This document shows, in pieces, positions 1-6,671 of a stretch of DNA of 64,000 bases (its first letter is position 1; each line of letters starts with the position of its first letter). This DNA is from CAVQHY01 sp963712465 (lineage in GTDB: Bacteria > Actinomycetota > Thermoleophilia > Gaiellales > Gaiellaceae), in contig CAVQHY010000006.1 in assembly GCA_963712465.1 (NCBI GenBank), forward strand, positions 558,001 through 622,000. Reading direction: 5' to 3'. Both the position numbers and the translations under genes were made by a program. The notes below the pieces were generated by a model. The model searched no databases and had not been told where the DNA came from. It saw only the letters and a list, made by a program, of their open reading frames with translations.

Positions 1-1128
1 CGTGTCGACGACTTCCGCGACGAGGATCCGGGCCGCATCCTCCACGAGATGCGCTACGGCGAGATGACGGCCTTCGAGGAGCGTCCGCACTCGCCTTACT
101 ACGGGTGCGCCGACGCCACGGCCCTCTACGTCGTGCTGCTAGACGAGTACGAGCGCTGGACGGGGAACACCAGGCTCGTCCGCGATCTCGAGTTCGAGGC
201 GCGCGCGGCGCTGAACTGGATCGACGAGTACGCGAACCTGCAGGGCAACGGCTACGTCGCGTACAAGCGCCGTAACGAGAAGACCGGCCTCGAGAACCAG
301 TGCTGGAAAGACTCCTGGGACTCGATCTCCTATCGCGACGGCAAGCTGCCCGGGTTCCCGCGCGCGACCTGCGAGCTACAGGGGTACGCGTACGACGCCA
401 AGATGCGAGCCGCCCGGCTTGCCCGCCTCGTCTGGAAGGACACCACCTTCGCCGATCGGCTGGAGAAGGAAGCCGCTGACCTGAAGCGCCGCTTCAACCG
501 CGACTTCTGGGTCGAGGACGGCGAGTACTTCGCGGTCGCGCTCGACCCCGACGGACGTCAGGTCGACGCGCTGACGTCGAACAACGGCCATCTGCTCTGG
601 AGCGGGATCGTCGACAGGGCGAAGGCGAAGACGGTCGTCGGTCACCTGATGGGCAAGCGCCTCTACTCCGGCTGGGGCGTGCGCACGATGGCCGAGGGCG
701 AGGGTCGCTACAACCCGATCGGCTACCACGTAGGCACCGTCTGGCCCTTCGACAACTCGTTCATCGCCTGGGGCCTGCGGCGCTACGGCTTCAAGGCCGA
801 GGCCGCGGAGATCGCAGCAGGGATCCTGGATGCCGCCGAGTTCTTCGACGGCCGCCTGCCGGAGGCGTTCGGCGGCTACCCCCGGGAGCTGACGATGTAC
901 CCGGTGCAGTACCCGACCGCCTGCAGCCCGCAGGCGTGGTCGACCGGCACGCCGTTGCTCCTGCTTCGGACGATGCTAGGGCTCGAGGCCGAGGGCGAGC
1001 ACCTGATCGTCGACCCGGCGCTTCCGCGCGGCATCGGACGGATCGAGCTGCTGGACATCCCCGGCCGCTGGGGGCGCATCGACGCGTTCGGACGCGGCCG
1101 CGTGGACGTGACGCATTCGCGAGCGTAG
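1..1128 (+). CDS. Glycogen-debranching-type glycosidase, C-terminal part (5' end outside window)
   Basis: The reading frame is open from base 1, so this is the C-terminal 375 residues or so of a larger protein. The sequence resembles the (alpha/alpha)6-barrel catalytic region of amylo-alpha-1,6-glucosidase/MGH1-like glycoside hydrolases: 'SPYYGCADATALYVVLLDEY', then the pair of E/W-rich segments 'NQCWKDSWDS' and 'GVRTMAEGEGRYNPIGYHVG', and the conserved 'GTVWPFDNSFIAWGLRRYG' helix. Members of this family hydrolyse alpha-1,6 or related glucosidic links in glycogen or trehalose-like glucans in the cytoplasm (family knowledge). The exact substrate cannot be read here. It ends in GCG-TAG 8 bases before the convergent PIN gene. 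The first in-frame ATG at 49 is internal, not the true start. Confidence 0.8.
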   Translation, partial: RVDDFRDEDPGRILHEMRYGEMTAFEERPHSPYYGCADATALYVVLLDEYERWTGNTRLVRDLEFEARAALNWIDEYANLQGNGYVAYKRRNEKTGLENQCWKDSWDSISYRDGKLPGFPRATCELQGYAYDAKMRAARLARLVWKDTTFADRLEKEAADLKRRFNRDFWVEDGEYFAVALDPDGRQVDALTSNNGHLLWSGIVDRAKAKTVVGHLMGKRLYSGWGVRTMAEGEGRYNPIGYHVGTVWPFDNSFIAWGLRRYGFKAEAAEIAAGILDAAEFFDGRLPEAFGGYPRELTMYPVQYPTACSPQAWSTGTPLLLLRTMLGLEAEGEHLIVDPALPRGIGRIELLDIPGRWGRIDAFGRGRVDVTHSRA

Positions 1129-1135
1129 GAGCTCG

Positions 1136-1558
1136 TCAGACAAGCTCGGCGCCCGGGCTCACGAGGCGAAGGCCGGCGAGGCGAGCGGCCGCGGACTGGC
1201 GCTCGTCGTAGCTGACGAACGCATCGAGCGGCAGGAGATCGACGGCCGCGGTCACGTGGATCGCATCCAGGGCTCGTAGCGCCGGCTCCGCCAGCGCCCC
1301 GGCCGCGGCGAGCAGGGCGCGGTCGAGCGGGAGCAGAGCCAGGGAGTCGATGATCTCGCCGGCGCGGTTGATCAGAGTTTGCAGCGGGAGGCGTGGGTTG
1401 TTGGCAGCGGCTCTCCTGATCGCGCGCGGCACCTCGGTGAGGACGAGCTCGCAGGAGACGAGCTCGGCATCGGTGAGGAAGGCGCGCAGCGCGGCGCTCT
1501 CGGGCTCGTCGCGCACGAGCTTGACGAGCGCCGATGCGTCGACGTAGAAGAGGGCCAA
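1136..1558 (-). CDS. PIN-domain ribonuclease toxin (VapC-like)
   Basis: A 140-residue protein with the PIN-domain acidic signature: D7 in 'FYVDASALVKL' at the N terminus, a central acidic residue in 'LVLTEVPRA' (E42), D98 in 'RALDAIHVTAA' and D118 in 'FVSYDERQ'. PIN toxins of VapBC-type modules cleave RNA with Mg2+ and are held inactive by the upstream antitoxin. The gene starts with TTG four bases after the stop of the Phd-type antitoxin, giving the usual antitoxin-toxin order and a bicistronic mRNA read leftward. It converges on the glycosidase gene with only 7 bases between stops. The RNA target is unknown. Confidence 0.85.
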   Translation of the reverse strand: MALFYVDASALVKLVRDEPESAALRAFLTDAELVSCELVLTEVPRAIRRAAANNPRLPLQTLINRAGEIIDSLALLPLDRALLAAAGALAEPALRALDAIHVTAAVDLLPLDAFVSYDERQSAAARLAGLRLVSPGAELV

Positions 1559-1562
1559 CCTC

Positions 1563-1835
1563 TCAGCGCTCGCCGCGAATCTCGTCGAGCGCGCGGCTGA
1601 GCGCGTACGGATCGCCTTCGAGCTGGAGCGGCTCGGGCAGGCCGCGGCGGTTCGGACGCGCGACGCGACCTTCGGCGATCAGCCGGTCCAGCTCAGAGCC
1701 TGCGATCGATGGAGGGCCGAGCTCCGCAACCGGCCGGTTCCTGTCGGTGACGGTCAAACGCTCGCCGCGCTCGACGCGCCGAAGGTAGCGGCTCAGGTTC
1801 TGTCGCAGCTCCGCGACGCCGACCGTGTTCTTCAT
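1563..1835 (-). CDS. Phd/YefM-type antitoxin
   Basis: A 90-residue protein beginning 'MKNTVGVAELRQNLSRYL', the Phd/YefM DNA-binding N terminus, followed by 'GERLTVTDRNRPVAELGP', the canonical 'G..l.vt.rgrpvA.l' segment. The C-terminal half (residues about 50-90, 'DRLIAEGRVARPNRRG...') is the extended region that folds on the PIN toxin. The frame is open further upstream, but the ATG at 1835 is preferred: it gives the typical N terminus and lies 7 bases after a TACCTT -10-like element, an arrangement expected for a leaderless actinobacterial mRNA. ATG 1841 (two residues longer) is the alternative. It probably autoregulates through the palindrome over its own start. Confidence 0.85.
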   Translation of the reverse strand: MKNTVGVAELRQNLSRYLRRVERGERLTVTDRNRPVAELGPPSIAGSELDRLIAEGRVARPNRRGLPEPLQLEGDPYALSRALDEIRGER

Positions 1836-1844
1836 GTACATGAA
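1831..1844 (-). promoter_or_regulatory. Perfect palindrome over antitoxin start (candidate operator)
   Basis: TTCATGTACATGAA is a perfect 14-bp palindrome containing both candidate antitoxin start codons. On the minus strand TACCTT precedes it directly and would place transcription initiation at or next to the ATG at 1835. Binding of the Phd-type antitoxin here would block both RNA polymerase and the start codon. The palindrome is seen directly; the operator role is inferred from the known autoregulation of Phd/YefM modules. Confidence 0.55.
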
Positions 1845-1930
1845 GGTAGCACGTTGGCGACGCAGTGCGGCCGACGCCGTACGCCTCGCCGTCATCGGTT
1901 CGGGCGAGGGCCGGCTCGCCCGTGCGCCCT

Positions 1931-1965
1931 CGACGCCGCCCTGCCTGGGTCGCAGGGCGGCGTCG
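1931..1965 (-). terminator. Hairpin terminator after peroxiredoxin gene
   Basis: A perfect 14-bp stem (CGACGCCGCCCTGC paired with GCAGGGCGGCGTCG) closes a 7-base loop, 49 bases past the peroxiredoxin stop on the minus strand. There is no clear T tract, as is common for actinobacterial terminators. Confidence 0.65.
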
Positions 1966-2013
1966 CTCACCGGCACATGGTGATGGTTTGGCCGATCGAC
2001 GCGATCGTGGCCG

Positions 2014-2673
2014 TCAGCTCGGCTGCGGCACGATCCGGATGTAGGGCTTCGGCTCCTTCCACCCGTCCGGGTAGGTCTCCTTCGCCTCGTCGTTGGAGAC
2101 GGAGCCGGCGATGATGACGTCCTCTCCCTGCTTCCAGTTCACGGGCGTCGAGACCTTGTGCTTGGCGGTCAGCTGGAGCGAGTCGATCACCCGCAGCACC
2201 TCGTCGAAGTTGCGACCCGTGGTCATCGGGTAGATGAGAACGAGCTTGATCTTCCGGTCCGGCCCGATCACGAACACGTTCCGCACCGTCTGGTTGTCGG
2301 CCGCGGTTCTGTCAGCGGCTTCGCCGCCGACCTCGGCCGGCAACATCCCATACAGCTTCGACACGGCGAAGTCCGCGTCGGCGATGATCGGGTAGTTGGG
2401 CGCTGTCCCCTGCGTCTCCTCGATGTCGCGTGCCCACCCCTCGTGGTCGCCGCTCGAATCGACCGACAGCCCGATCACCTTCACGTTCCTGCGGTCGAAC
2501 TCGGGCTTGATCCGGGCCATGTAGCCGAGCTCGGTCGTGCACACGGGCGTGAAGTCCTTCGGGTGCGAGAAGAGCACCGCCCACGAATCTCCCATCCAGT
2601 CGTGGAAGCGGATCTTGCCTTCGGTCGTCTCCGCCTCGAAGTCCGGTGCCTCGTCGCCGATCTGCAACGCCAT
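2014..2673 (-). CDS. 1-Cys peroxiredoxin (Prx6 family)
   Basis: A 219-residue thioredoxin-fold peroxidase with the Prx6 active-site segment 'HPKDFTPVCTTELG' (peroxidatic Cys45 with Pro and Thr three and four residues before) and the following 'RNVKVIGLSVDS'. The long C-terminal domain ('HKVSTPVNWKQGEDVIIAGSVSNDEA...') is typical of the 1-Cys/Prx6 group, including the conserved 'TPVNW'. It reduces H2O2 and organic peroxides in the cytoplasm using an external thiol donor. The reductant partner is not encoded nearby. It starts at ATG preceded by a GGAGG-like site and is followed by a strong hairpin, so it appears monocistronic. Confidence 0.95.
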   Translation of the reverse strand: MALQIGDEAPDFEAETTEGKIRFHDWMGDSWAVLFSHPKDFTPVCTTELGYMARIKPEFDRRNVKVIGLSVDSSGDHEGWARDIEETQGTAPNYPIIADADFAVSKLYGMLPAEVGGEAADRTAADNQTVRNVFVIGPDRKIKLVLIYPMTTGRNFDEVLRVIDSLQLTAKHKVSTPVNWKQGEDVIIAGSVSNDEAKETYPDGWKEPKPYIRIVPQPS

Positions 2674-2781
2674 GCTCCCTCCTTTGCCTTTGTGATCTAC
2701 GAGAGACGACAGCCGCCCGAGCCTACAAGGCCCGGCACGACTCCCGCCACCTCGAGCCTAGCGATCGCCGTCAGCGCCGCA

Positions 2782-3090
2782 TCAGCGTGCGTCTGGCTTC
2801 GTGCCGCGCAGTTCCGCGCTGAAGGCCTGGATCTCCTCAAGGCTGTACCGCGCATGGGTTCGCTGCGCGACCGGTGGGTCGTGTTCGAGACCGACGGCCG
2901 GCCGCCAGGCCCGTCTCGGCCGGATCGGTCGCGGAGCGAGCCCGCCGCCGCAGTTGGGACACACGTTTCGCAGCACGCGGTCCACACAGTCCGCGCAGAA
3001 CGTGCACTCGTAGCTGCAGATACGCGCGTCCGAAGCGTCCGGCGGCAGGTCGGCGTCGCAGAGCTCGCAGTTGGGTCGAAGGTCGAGCAT
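2782..3090 (-). CDS. DUF1272 cysteine-rich protein
   Basis: A 102-residue protein starting 'MLDLRPNCELCDADLPP', with metal-binding Cys pairs: C-x2-C in 'NCELCD', then 'ICSYECTFCADC' and 'VCPNCGGGL'. This spacing matches the DUF1272 family of small zinc-ribbon-like proteins, whose function is unknown. The tail 'RRAWRPAVGLEHDP' followed by a basic segment fits the family's extended C terminus. The frame runs 47 codons further upstream, but the ATG at 3090 gives the family N terminus. It lies divergently from the reductase-like gene, with an 82-bp shared intergenic region. Confidence 0.85.
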   Translation of the reverse strand: MLDLRPNCELCDADLPPDASDARICSYECTFCADCVDRVLRNVCPNCGGGLAPRPIRPRRAWRPAVGLEHDPPVAQRTHARYSLEEIQAFSAELRGTKPDAR

Positions 3091-3172
3091 GCTACGTCGA
3101 GTCTCGCAGGCAGGCCGCCCGCCGCGCGGGCGTATCTCTCGCCCAGCGTCGACCAGGAAGGGAGCGATGACC

Positions 3173-3706
3173 ATGAGCAAGCTCGTCGAGTCGACGTTCG
3201 TGACGCTGGACGGAGTGATCGACTCCCCCAAGAAGTGGAGCCCTCCGTACTGGGACGACGAGCACGCGGACTACGCGCGCAAGCTGCTGTTCGCGGCCGA
3301 CGCCCTGTTGCTGGGGCGCGTGACCTACGAGGGCTTCGTCCAGGCCTGGCCGTCCCGGACCGGGGACGACTACTCGGACCGGATCAACGGGATGCCGAAG
3401 TACGTCGCCTCGCGAACGCTGCAGGGGGCCGAGTGGAACTCGACGATCATCGCGGGCGACGTCGCGGATGCCGTTGCCGGGCTCAAGCAAAAGCCGGGCA
3501 CGAACCTGCTCAAGTTCGGCACGGGTGAGCTCGACCGGACGCTGCTCGCGAACGGGCTCGTCGACGAGCTCCATCTCTGGGTGTTCCCCGTTCTCGCCGG
3601 CGGCGGTCAACGGTTGATCGAGGGCATCGAGACAATGCATCTGAAACTCGTCGAAACGACGACCTTCGCTAGCGGCATCGTGGTCAACGTCTACGCTCCC
3701 GCGTGA
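3173..3706 (+). CDS. RibD C-terminal/dihydrofolate reductase-like protein
   Basis: A 177-residue protein with the fold signature of the RibD-C/DHFR-like family: 'KLVESTFVTLDGVI' at the N terminus, the nucleotide-binding 'ADALLLGRVTYEGF', 'KYVASRTL', 'LLKFGTGELDRTLLANGLVDEL' and 'FPVLAGGGQRL'. Members are NADPH-dependent reductases related to the riboflavin reductase RibD; most are uncharacterised and the substrate here is unknown. An AGGAAGGGAG site lies about 8 bases before the ATG at 3173; the ATG at 3167 would be too close to it. The gene ends one base before the lipoprotein gene, so the two are probably co-transcribed. Confidence 0.9.
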   Translation: MSKLVESTFVTLDGVIDSPKKWSPPYWDDEHADYARKLLFAADALLLGRVTYEGFVQAWPSRTGDDYSDRINGMPKYVASRTLQGAEWNSTIIAGDVADAVAGLKQKPGTNLLKFGTGELDRTLLANGLVDELHLWVFPVLAGGGQRLIEGIETMHLKLVETTTFASGIVVNVYAPA

Positions 3707-3707
3707 C

Positions 3708-4250
3708 GTGGAGGCTTTCGTCCCGGTCAGGCGGGCGCTCGTGGGTCTCGTGCTCGCGGGCCTCGTCGGGATCGGGCTTCTCGGTTGCGGGTCGGACACT
3801 CCTTCGGTCGACACGAACGACACCACCCCGCCGGACTCGCTCGTCATGGACGCGAACATCCCGCAGGGCACGACGAACACGGTCGTCACGGTCACCCCGA
3901 CGAGCGGTGACAAGTCGTTTGCGCCGACCGGCTTGCCGACGATCACGCTGCTCGCGTCGGCTCATGACGGGGAGAGCTCGATCGGCGAGCTTCGAATCGA
4001 CGGCGAGACGACGGTGATCTGCCAGGACGGCGATCTCGGCCAGTCGAAGCACGCGACCTGGCTCCGCAAGGCCCCGATCACCCAGCCGGCCGCGAACCCG
4101 ATCGCGCAGCTGCCGGTCGACCTCGGCCAGCTGGCCCAGAGCTGCGATCCTGGCTCGACGTTCAAGAGCCTGGCGGGCAAGTTCTTCGCGACGGCGACCA
4201 ACGGAGCGGGGAAGCGGGCGACCACCGCGAGGTTCAGCTTCTCGCGGTAG
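3708..4250 (+). CDS. Predicted lipoprotein of unknown function
   Basis: A 180-residue protein with a lipoprotein signal peptide: basic start, hydrophobic stretch 'ALVGLVLAGLVGIG' and lipobox L-L-G-C (Cys27 or so), followed by an acidic/Thr-rich linker. The rest ('LPTITLLASAHDGESSIGEL...TFKSLAGKFFATATNGAG') reads as an exported beta-rich domain; no family was recognised. The GTG start lies one base after the upstream stop. It is predicted to be anchored to the outer face of the cytoplasmic membrane. Confidence 0.7.
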   Translation: MEAFVPVRRALVGLVLAGLVGIGLLGCGSDTPSVDTNDTTPPDSLVMDANIPQGTTNTVVTVTPTSGDKSFAPTGLPTITLLASAHDGESSIGELRIDGETTVICQDGDLGQSKHATWLRKAPITQPAANPIAQLPVDLGQLAQSCDPGSTFKSLAGKFFATATNGAGKRATTARFSFSR

Positions 4251-4363
4251 CCGGGAGGGAGGGGGGCGGGTGGCTCGGGCCGATGAGTTCTCGCGGCGGC
4301 GGCGGTCATAGAGGCCGAGACGGGGTGTCCAACTGTCTCCCCCGTCAACAGAAAGGAGACACG

Positions 4364-4837
4364 ATGCAGAAGCTCACTCCGTGCCTGTGGTTCGACACCG
4401 AAGGCGAGGAGGCGGCGACGTTCTACACGTCGGTGTTCCCGAACTCGAGGATCGTCGACATCGCCCGCTACGGCTCGGCCGGCCCGCGGCCCGAAGGGAC
4501 GGTGATGACCGTGAGCTTCGAGCTCGACGGGCAGGCGTTCCTCGCCCTCAACGGTGGGCCCGAGTTCACGTTCAACGAGGCGATCTCGTTCCAGGTGAGC
4601 TGCGAGACGCAGGACGAGGTCGACGCGCTCTGGAGCGCTCTGTCCGAGGGAGGGGAGGAAGGTCCCTGCGGGTGGCTGAAGGACCGTTTCGGCGTCTCGT
4701 GGCAGATCGTTCCGACTGCCCTGCCCAGGCTGCTCGGCGATCCGGATCCTGAGACGTCGCAGCGCGTCATGCAGGCGATGCTGAGCATGAAGAAGATCGA
4801 GATCGACGAGCTCGAGCGGGCCGCGGCGGCGGCGTAG
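4364..4837 (+). CDS. VOC family protein (PhnB-like)
   Basis: A 157-residue protein beginning 'MQKLTPCLWFDTEGEEAATFYTSVFPNSRI', the hallmark of the PhnB/3-demethylubiquinone-methyltransferase-like VOC subfamily, with 'GQAFLALNGGPEFTFNEAISFQVSC' and 'GWLKDRFGVSWQIVPTALPRLL' following. VOC proteins form beta-alpha-beta-beta-beta barrels that bind metals and small ligands; PhnB-like members have no firmly known reaction. An AAAGGAGA site stands 4 bases before the ATG at 4364. The gene converges on another VOC gene across a strong bidirectional hairpin. Confidence 0.9.
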   Translation: MQKLTPCLWFDTEGEEAATFYTSVFPNSRIVDIARYGSAGPRPEGTVMTVSFELDGQAFLALNGGPEFTFNEAISFQVSCETQDEVDALWSALSEGGEEGPCGWLKDRFGVSWQIVPTALPRLLGDPDPETSQRVMQAMLSMKKIEIDELERAAAAA

Positions 4838-4865
4838 ATCTCCGCTCCCACTCCGGAAAGCATCG

Positions 4866-4904
4866 GCGGCCGGCGGCGCTCGTGTGGCAGGCGCCGCCGG
4901 CCGC
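4866..4904. terminator. Bidirectional hairpin terminator
   Basis: A perfect 14-bp GC stem (GCGGCCGGCGGCGC / GCGCCGCCGGCCGC) with an 11-base loop sits between two convergent VOC genes and can serve both. Confidence 0.75.
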
Positions 4905-4915
4905 AGGTCGGAGAC

Positions 4916-5284
4916 CTATCCGGCCGGCGCCTGGACGGATGGGTCGCTCTGCCAGAGGCCGAACTCGTTTCCCTGCGTGTCCTTGCAGGTCGAGAACCAG
5001 CCCATGCTTGGTACCGGCATCGGGTCGTCCGCCTCGCCGCCGAGCTCCCTGACGCGTGCGGCACCGGCGTTGATGTCCTCGACGTCGAAGTACGCCCGCG
5101 TCCCTCGCTTGCCGGGCTCCATGTTGGTGATCGCCCCGCCCGTGTTTTCGTCGATCCGGGTCATGTGGTACTCGGACGGGCCCGGGAATGCCTCGAACTG
5201 CCACCCGAAGAGCGAGCCCCAGAACTCGCGCGCCTGCTCGGTGTCGTCTGCCGGGATCTCGATGTGCACGATCTGACCGGGCAT
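4916..5284 (-). CDS. VOC family glyoxalase-like protein
   Basis: A 122-residue protein: 'MPGQIVHIEIPADDTEQAREFWGSLFGWQ' is the standard N-terminal beta-alpha unit of glyoxalase/bleomycin-resistance-like proteins. 'RAYFDVEDINAGAARVRELGGEA' begins the second module, and it ends with 'TCKDTQGNEFGLWQSDP'. The conserved H7 and the E of 'GNEFGL' are the usual metal ligands. Single-domain members dimerise. The substrate is unknown. It is unrelated at family level to the PhnB-like neighbour apart from sharing the fold. Confidence 0.88.
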   Translation of the reverse strand: MPGQIVHIEIPADDTEQAREFWGSLFGWQFEAFPGPSEYHMTRIDENTGGAITNMEPGKRGTRAYFDVEDINAGAARVRELGGEADDPMPVPSMGWFSTCKDTQGNEFGLWQSDPSVQAPAG

Positions 5285-5426
5285 GTGCCTCCTCCGTGTC
5301 GTCGTCCGGCGGAGGCCTGGCTCCGCCGCTGTCAGTACTCAGACCTGTGGGTGCCGGTTAACTGATCGGTGCCGTTCGTCGGGTCGGGAAGAACCCCCCG
5401 AACCCCCCTCGTCCTCGGTGCTCTGG

Positions 5427-5726
5427 TCAGATGTCCTGGCGAAAGACGACCTCGTACATCTCGACCGAGGTTCGGCGTACCGTCGCTTCCTCGGGGCTCA
5501 TGCTGTTCAGCGCCTCGTCGCCTCGTCGCATGCCCTCTTCGCTGCCGAAGAGGGTGATGGCGAGACTGGCGGCGGTTTGGCGATCGACCAGCAACCACAC
5601 TCCCTTGGCATCCTCGAGACCGGGAGGCGGCCCACTTCGCAGTCCTTCCTCGAGCTGCTCCCTCATCCCGTCGATGGCCTCCTGGCTGGAGGCTGCACCT
5701 TCGAACTTCGCAATGCGAGCGAACAT
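5427..5726 (-). CDS. Small dimeric-barrel (ABM-like) protein, paralogue 1
   Basis: A 99-residue protein starting 'MFARIAKFEGAASSQEAIDGM', with a central 'GVWLLVDRQTAASLAITLFGSEEGMRRGDEALNSM' and ending 'SVEMYEVVFRQDI'. The beta-alpha-beta-beta-alpha-beta pattern and length match antibiotic-biosynthesis-monooxygenase-like dimeric alpha/beta barrels, but no catalytic residue can be named. A close paralogue lies at 9073-9372 on the same strand, identical at many positions, including the stretch 'EEGMRRGDEALNSMSPE'. The function of the pair is unknown. Confidence 0.8.
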   Translation of the reverse strand: MFARIAKFEGAASSQEAIDGMREQLEEGLRSGPPPGLEDAKGVWLLVDRQTAASLAITLFGSEEGMRRGDEALNSMSPEEATVRRTSVEMYEVVFRQDI

Positions 5727-5810
5727 CGTTCGTCTCCTTCCCTCGTGGTCGTCCGCAGCCTAAGCGCGGGAGGTTCTGCCTGTCGCTCACGAAGATGAGC
5801 ATCTGAAACT

Positions 5811-6224
5811 TCATCGCCCGTGATGGTCGAGCACCGGTTTCACATCCAGGACCGGCGTCCCGTCCAGTGCTTCGAGCTGCCGAACGCGAACTCTCCGACC
5901 GTCGATCGCGGCGACCTCGACCTCGTGCAATCCGATCGGGTTCGGGCGGTCGGCGGAACGCGTGGCGAACACTCCCTGCATCGGGTTCGCGACGTCGTCG
6001 CGTGGATGTACGCGCAGGATGTCGCGCCTGGCGCGATCGAGCCACGTGAGCACGATCACCCGATCTTCCGGCCGGATTCCCTGGAGCCCTTCGAGCACGG
6101 CAGGGTCGAACACGAGCCAGGCGTCGGGTGCTCCCTCGTGGCCCTGCTTGGGTGCCGACGCTGCGTCGGTCAGAGGAGACTCGACGACCCCGATGGGCGT
6201 CAGCTCGAGACCGGCCCGGCTCAT
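5811..6224 (-). CDS. trmO: TrmO-type tRNA (t6A37) methyltransferase
   Basis: A 137-residue protein with the TsaA/TrmO signature: 'LTPIGVVESPLTD' at the N terminus, 'EDRVIVLTWLDRARRDIL', the diagnostic 'GVFATRSADRPNPIGLHEVEV' and C-terminal 'LDGTPVLDVKPVLDH'. TrmO enzymes methylate the amino group of N6-threonylcarbamoyl-adenosine in tRNA using S-adenosylmethionine. The bacterial enzyme is usually longer, but the short core form is common in actinobacteria and archaea. Its ATG overlaps the stop of the upstream PPOX gene by ATGA, placing it last in the operon with the sigma factor. Confidence 0.9.
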   Translation of the reverse strand: MSRAGLELTPIGVVESPLTDAASAPKQGHEGAPDAWLVFDPAVLEGLQGIRPEDRVIVLTWLDRARRDILRVHPRDDVANPMQGVFATRSADRPNPIGLHEVEVAAIDGRRVRVRQLEALDGTPVLDVKPVLDHHGR

Positions 6225-6670
6225 GCGAGCCACTCGCCGCCGCGCATCAGCTCCCGTCCCTCGAGCTCGTTCGCCTCGCGCCATGCCTGGATCCGGTGTG
6301 GCGTGATCCGGAGGTAGACGTACTCGTCGGCGAGCGTTCTCGGGTCGAATCCGGTTGCTTGCGCGTGCGCGTCCTCGAGCCGGGTGTCGGTGCCGATCGG
6401 GATCGCCTCCACGGGGCCTTCGACGATGACGACGTCCCGGGTCGAGCCGAGCGCGACTCGGGCTCGGCCGGCGCGGACGAGGTTCGCGGCCGTGCGGCTC
6501 GCGCGGGGCGTCGCGATCGTCAGCGTCGAGCCGTCCCAGTAGTGGGAGAGCGGGACGAGATGGGTGCAGCCGGCTTCGTCCGCCGACGCGACCCACAGGT
6601 CGACCTCGCCGCTCAGCTTCGTGAGAGCGTCGATCCTGCGCTGCGATCTCGATCGCGCGGGCTCGGGCAT
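6221..6670 (-). CDS. Pyridoxamine 5'-phosphate oxidase-like flavoprotein
   Basis: A 149-residue split-barrel protein: 'RRIDALTKLSGEVDLWVASADEAGCTHLVPLSHYWDGSTLTIATP', then 'RTAANLVRAGRARVALGSTRDVVIVEGPVE' and 'DEYVYLRITPHRIQAWREANE'. This is the layout of the PPOX/F420-binding class of actinobacterial FMN or F420 oxidoreductases; the specific cofactor is not decidable from sequence alone. It starts at ATG one base after the sigma factor stop and overlaps trmO by 4 bases, so it sits inside the operon. Confidence 0.85.
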   Translation of the reverse strand: MPEPARSRSQRRIDALTKLSGEVDLWVASADEAGCTHLVPLSHYWDGSTLTIATPRASRTAANLVRAGRARVALGSTRDVVIVEGPVEAIPIGTDTRLEDAHAQATGFDPRTLADEYVYLRITPHRIQAWREANELEGRELMRGGEWLA

Positions 6671-6671
6671 G

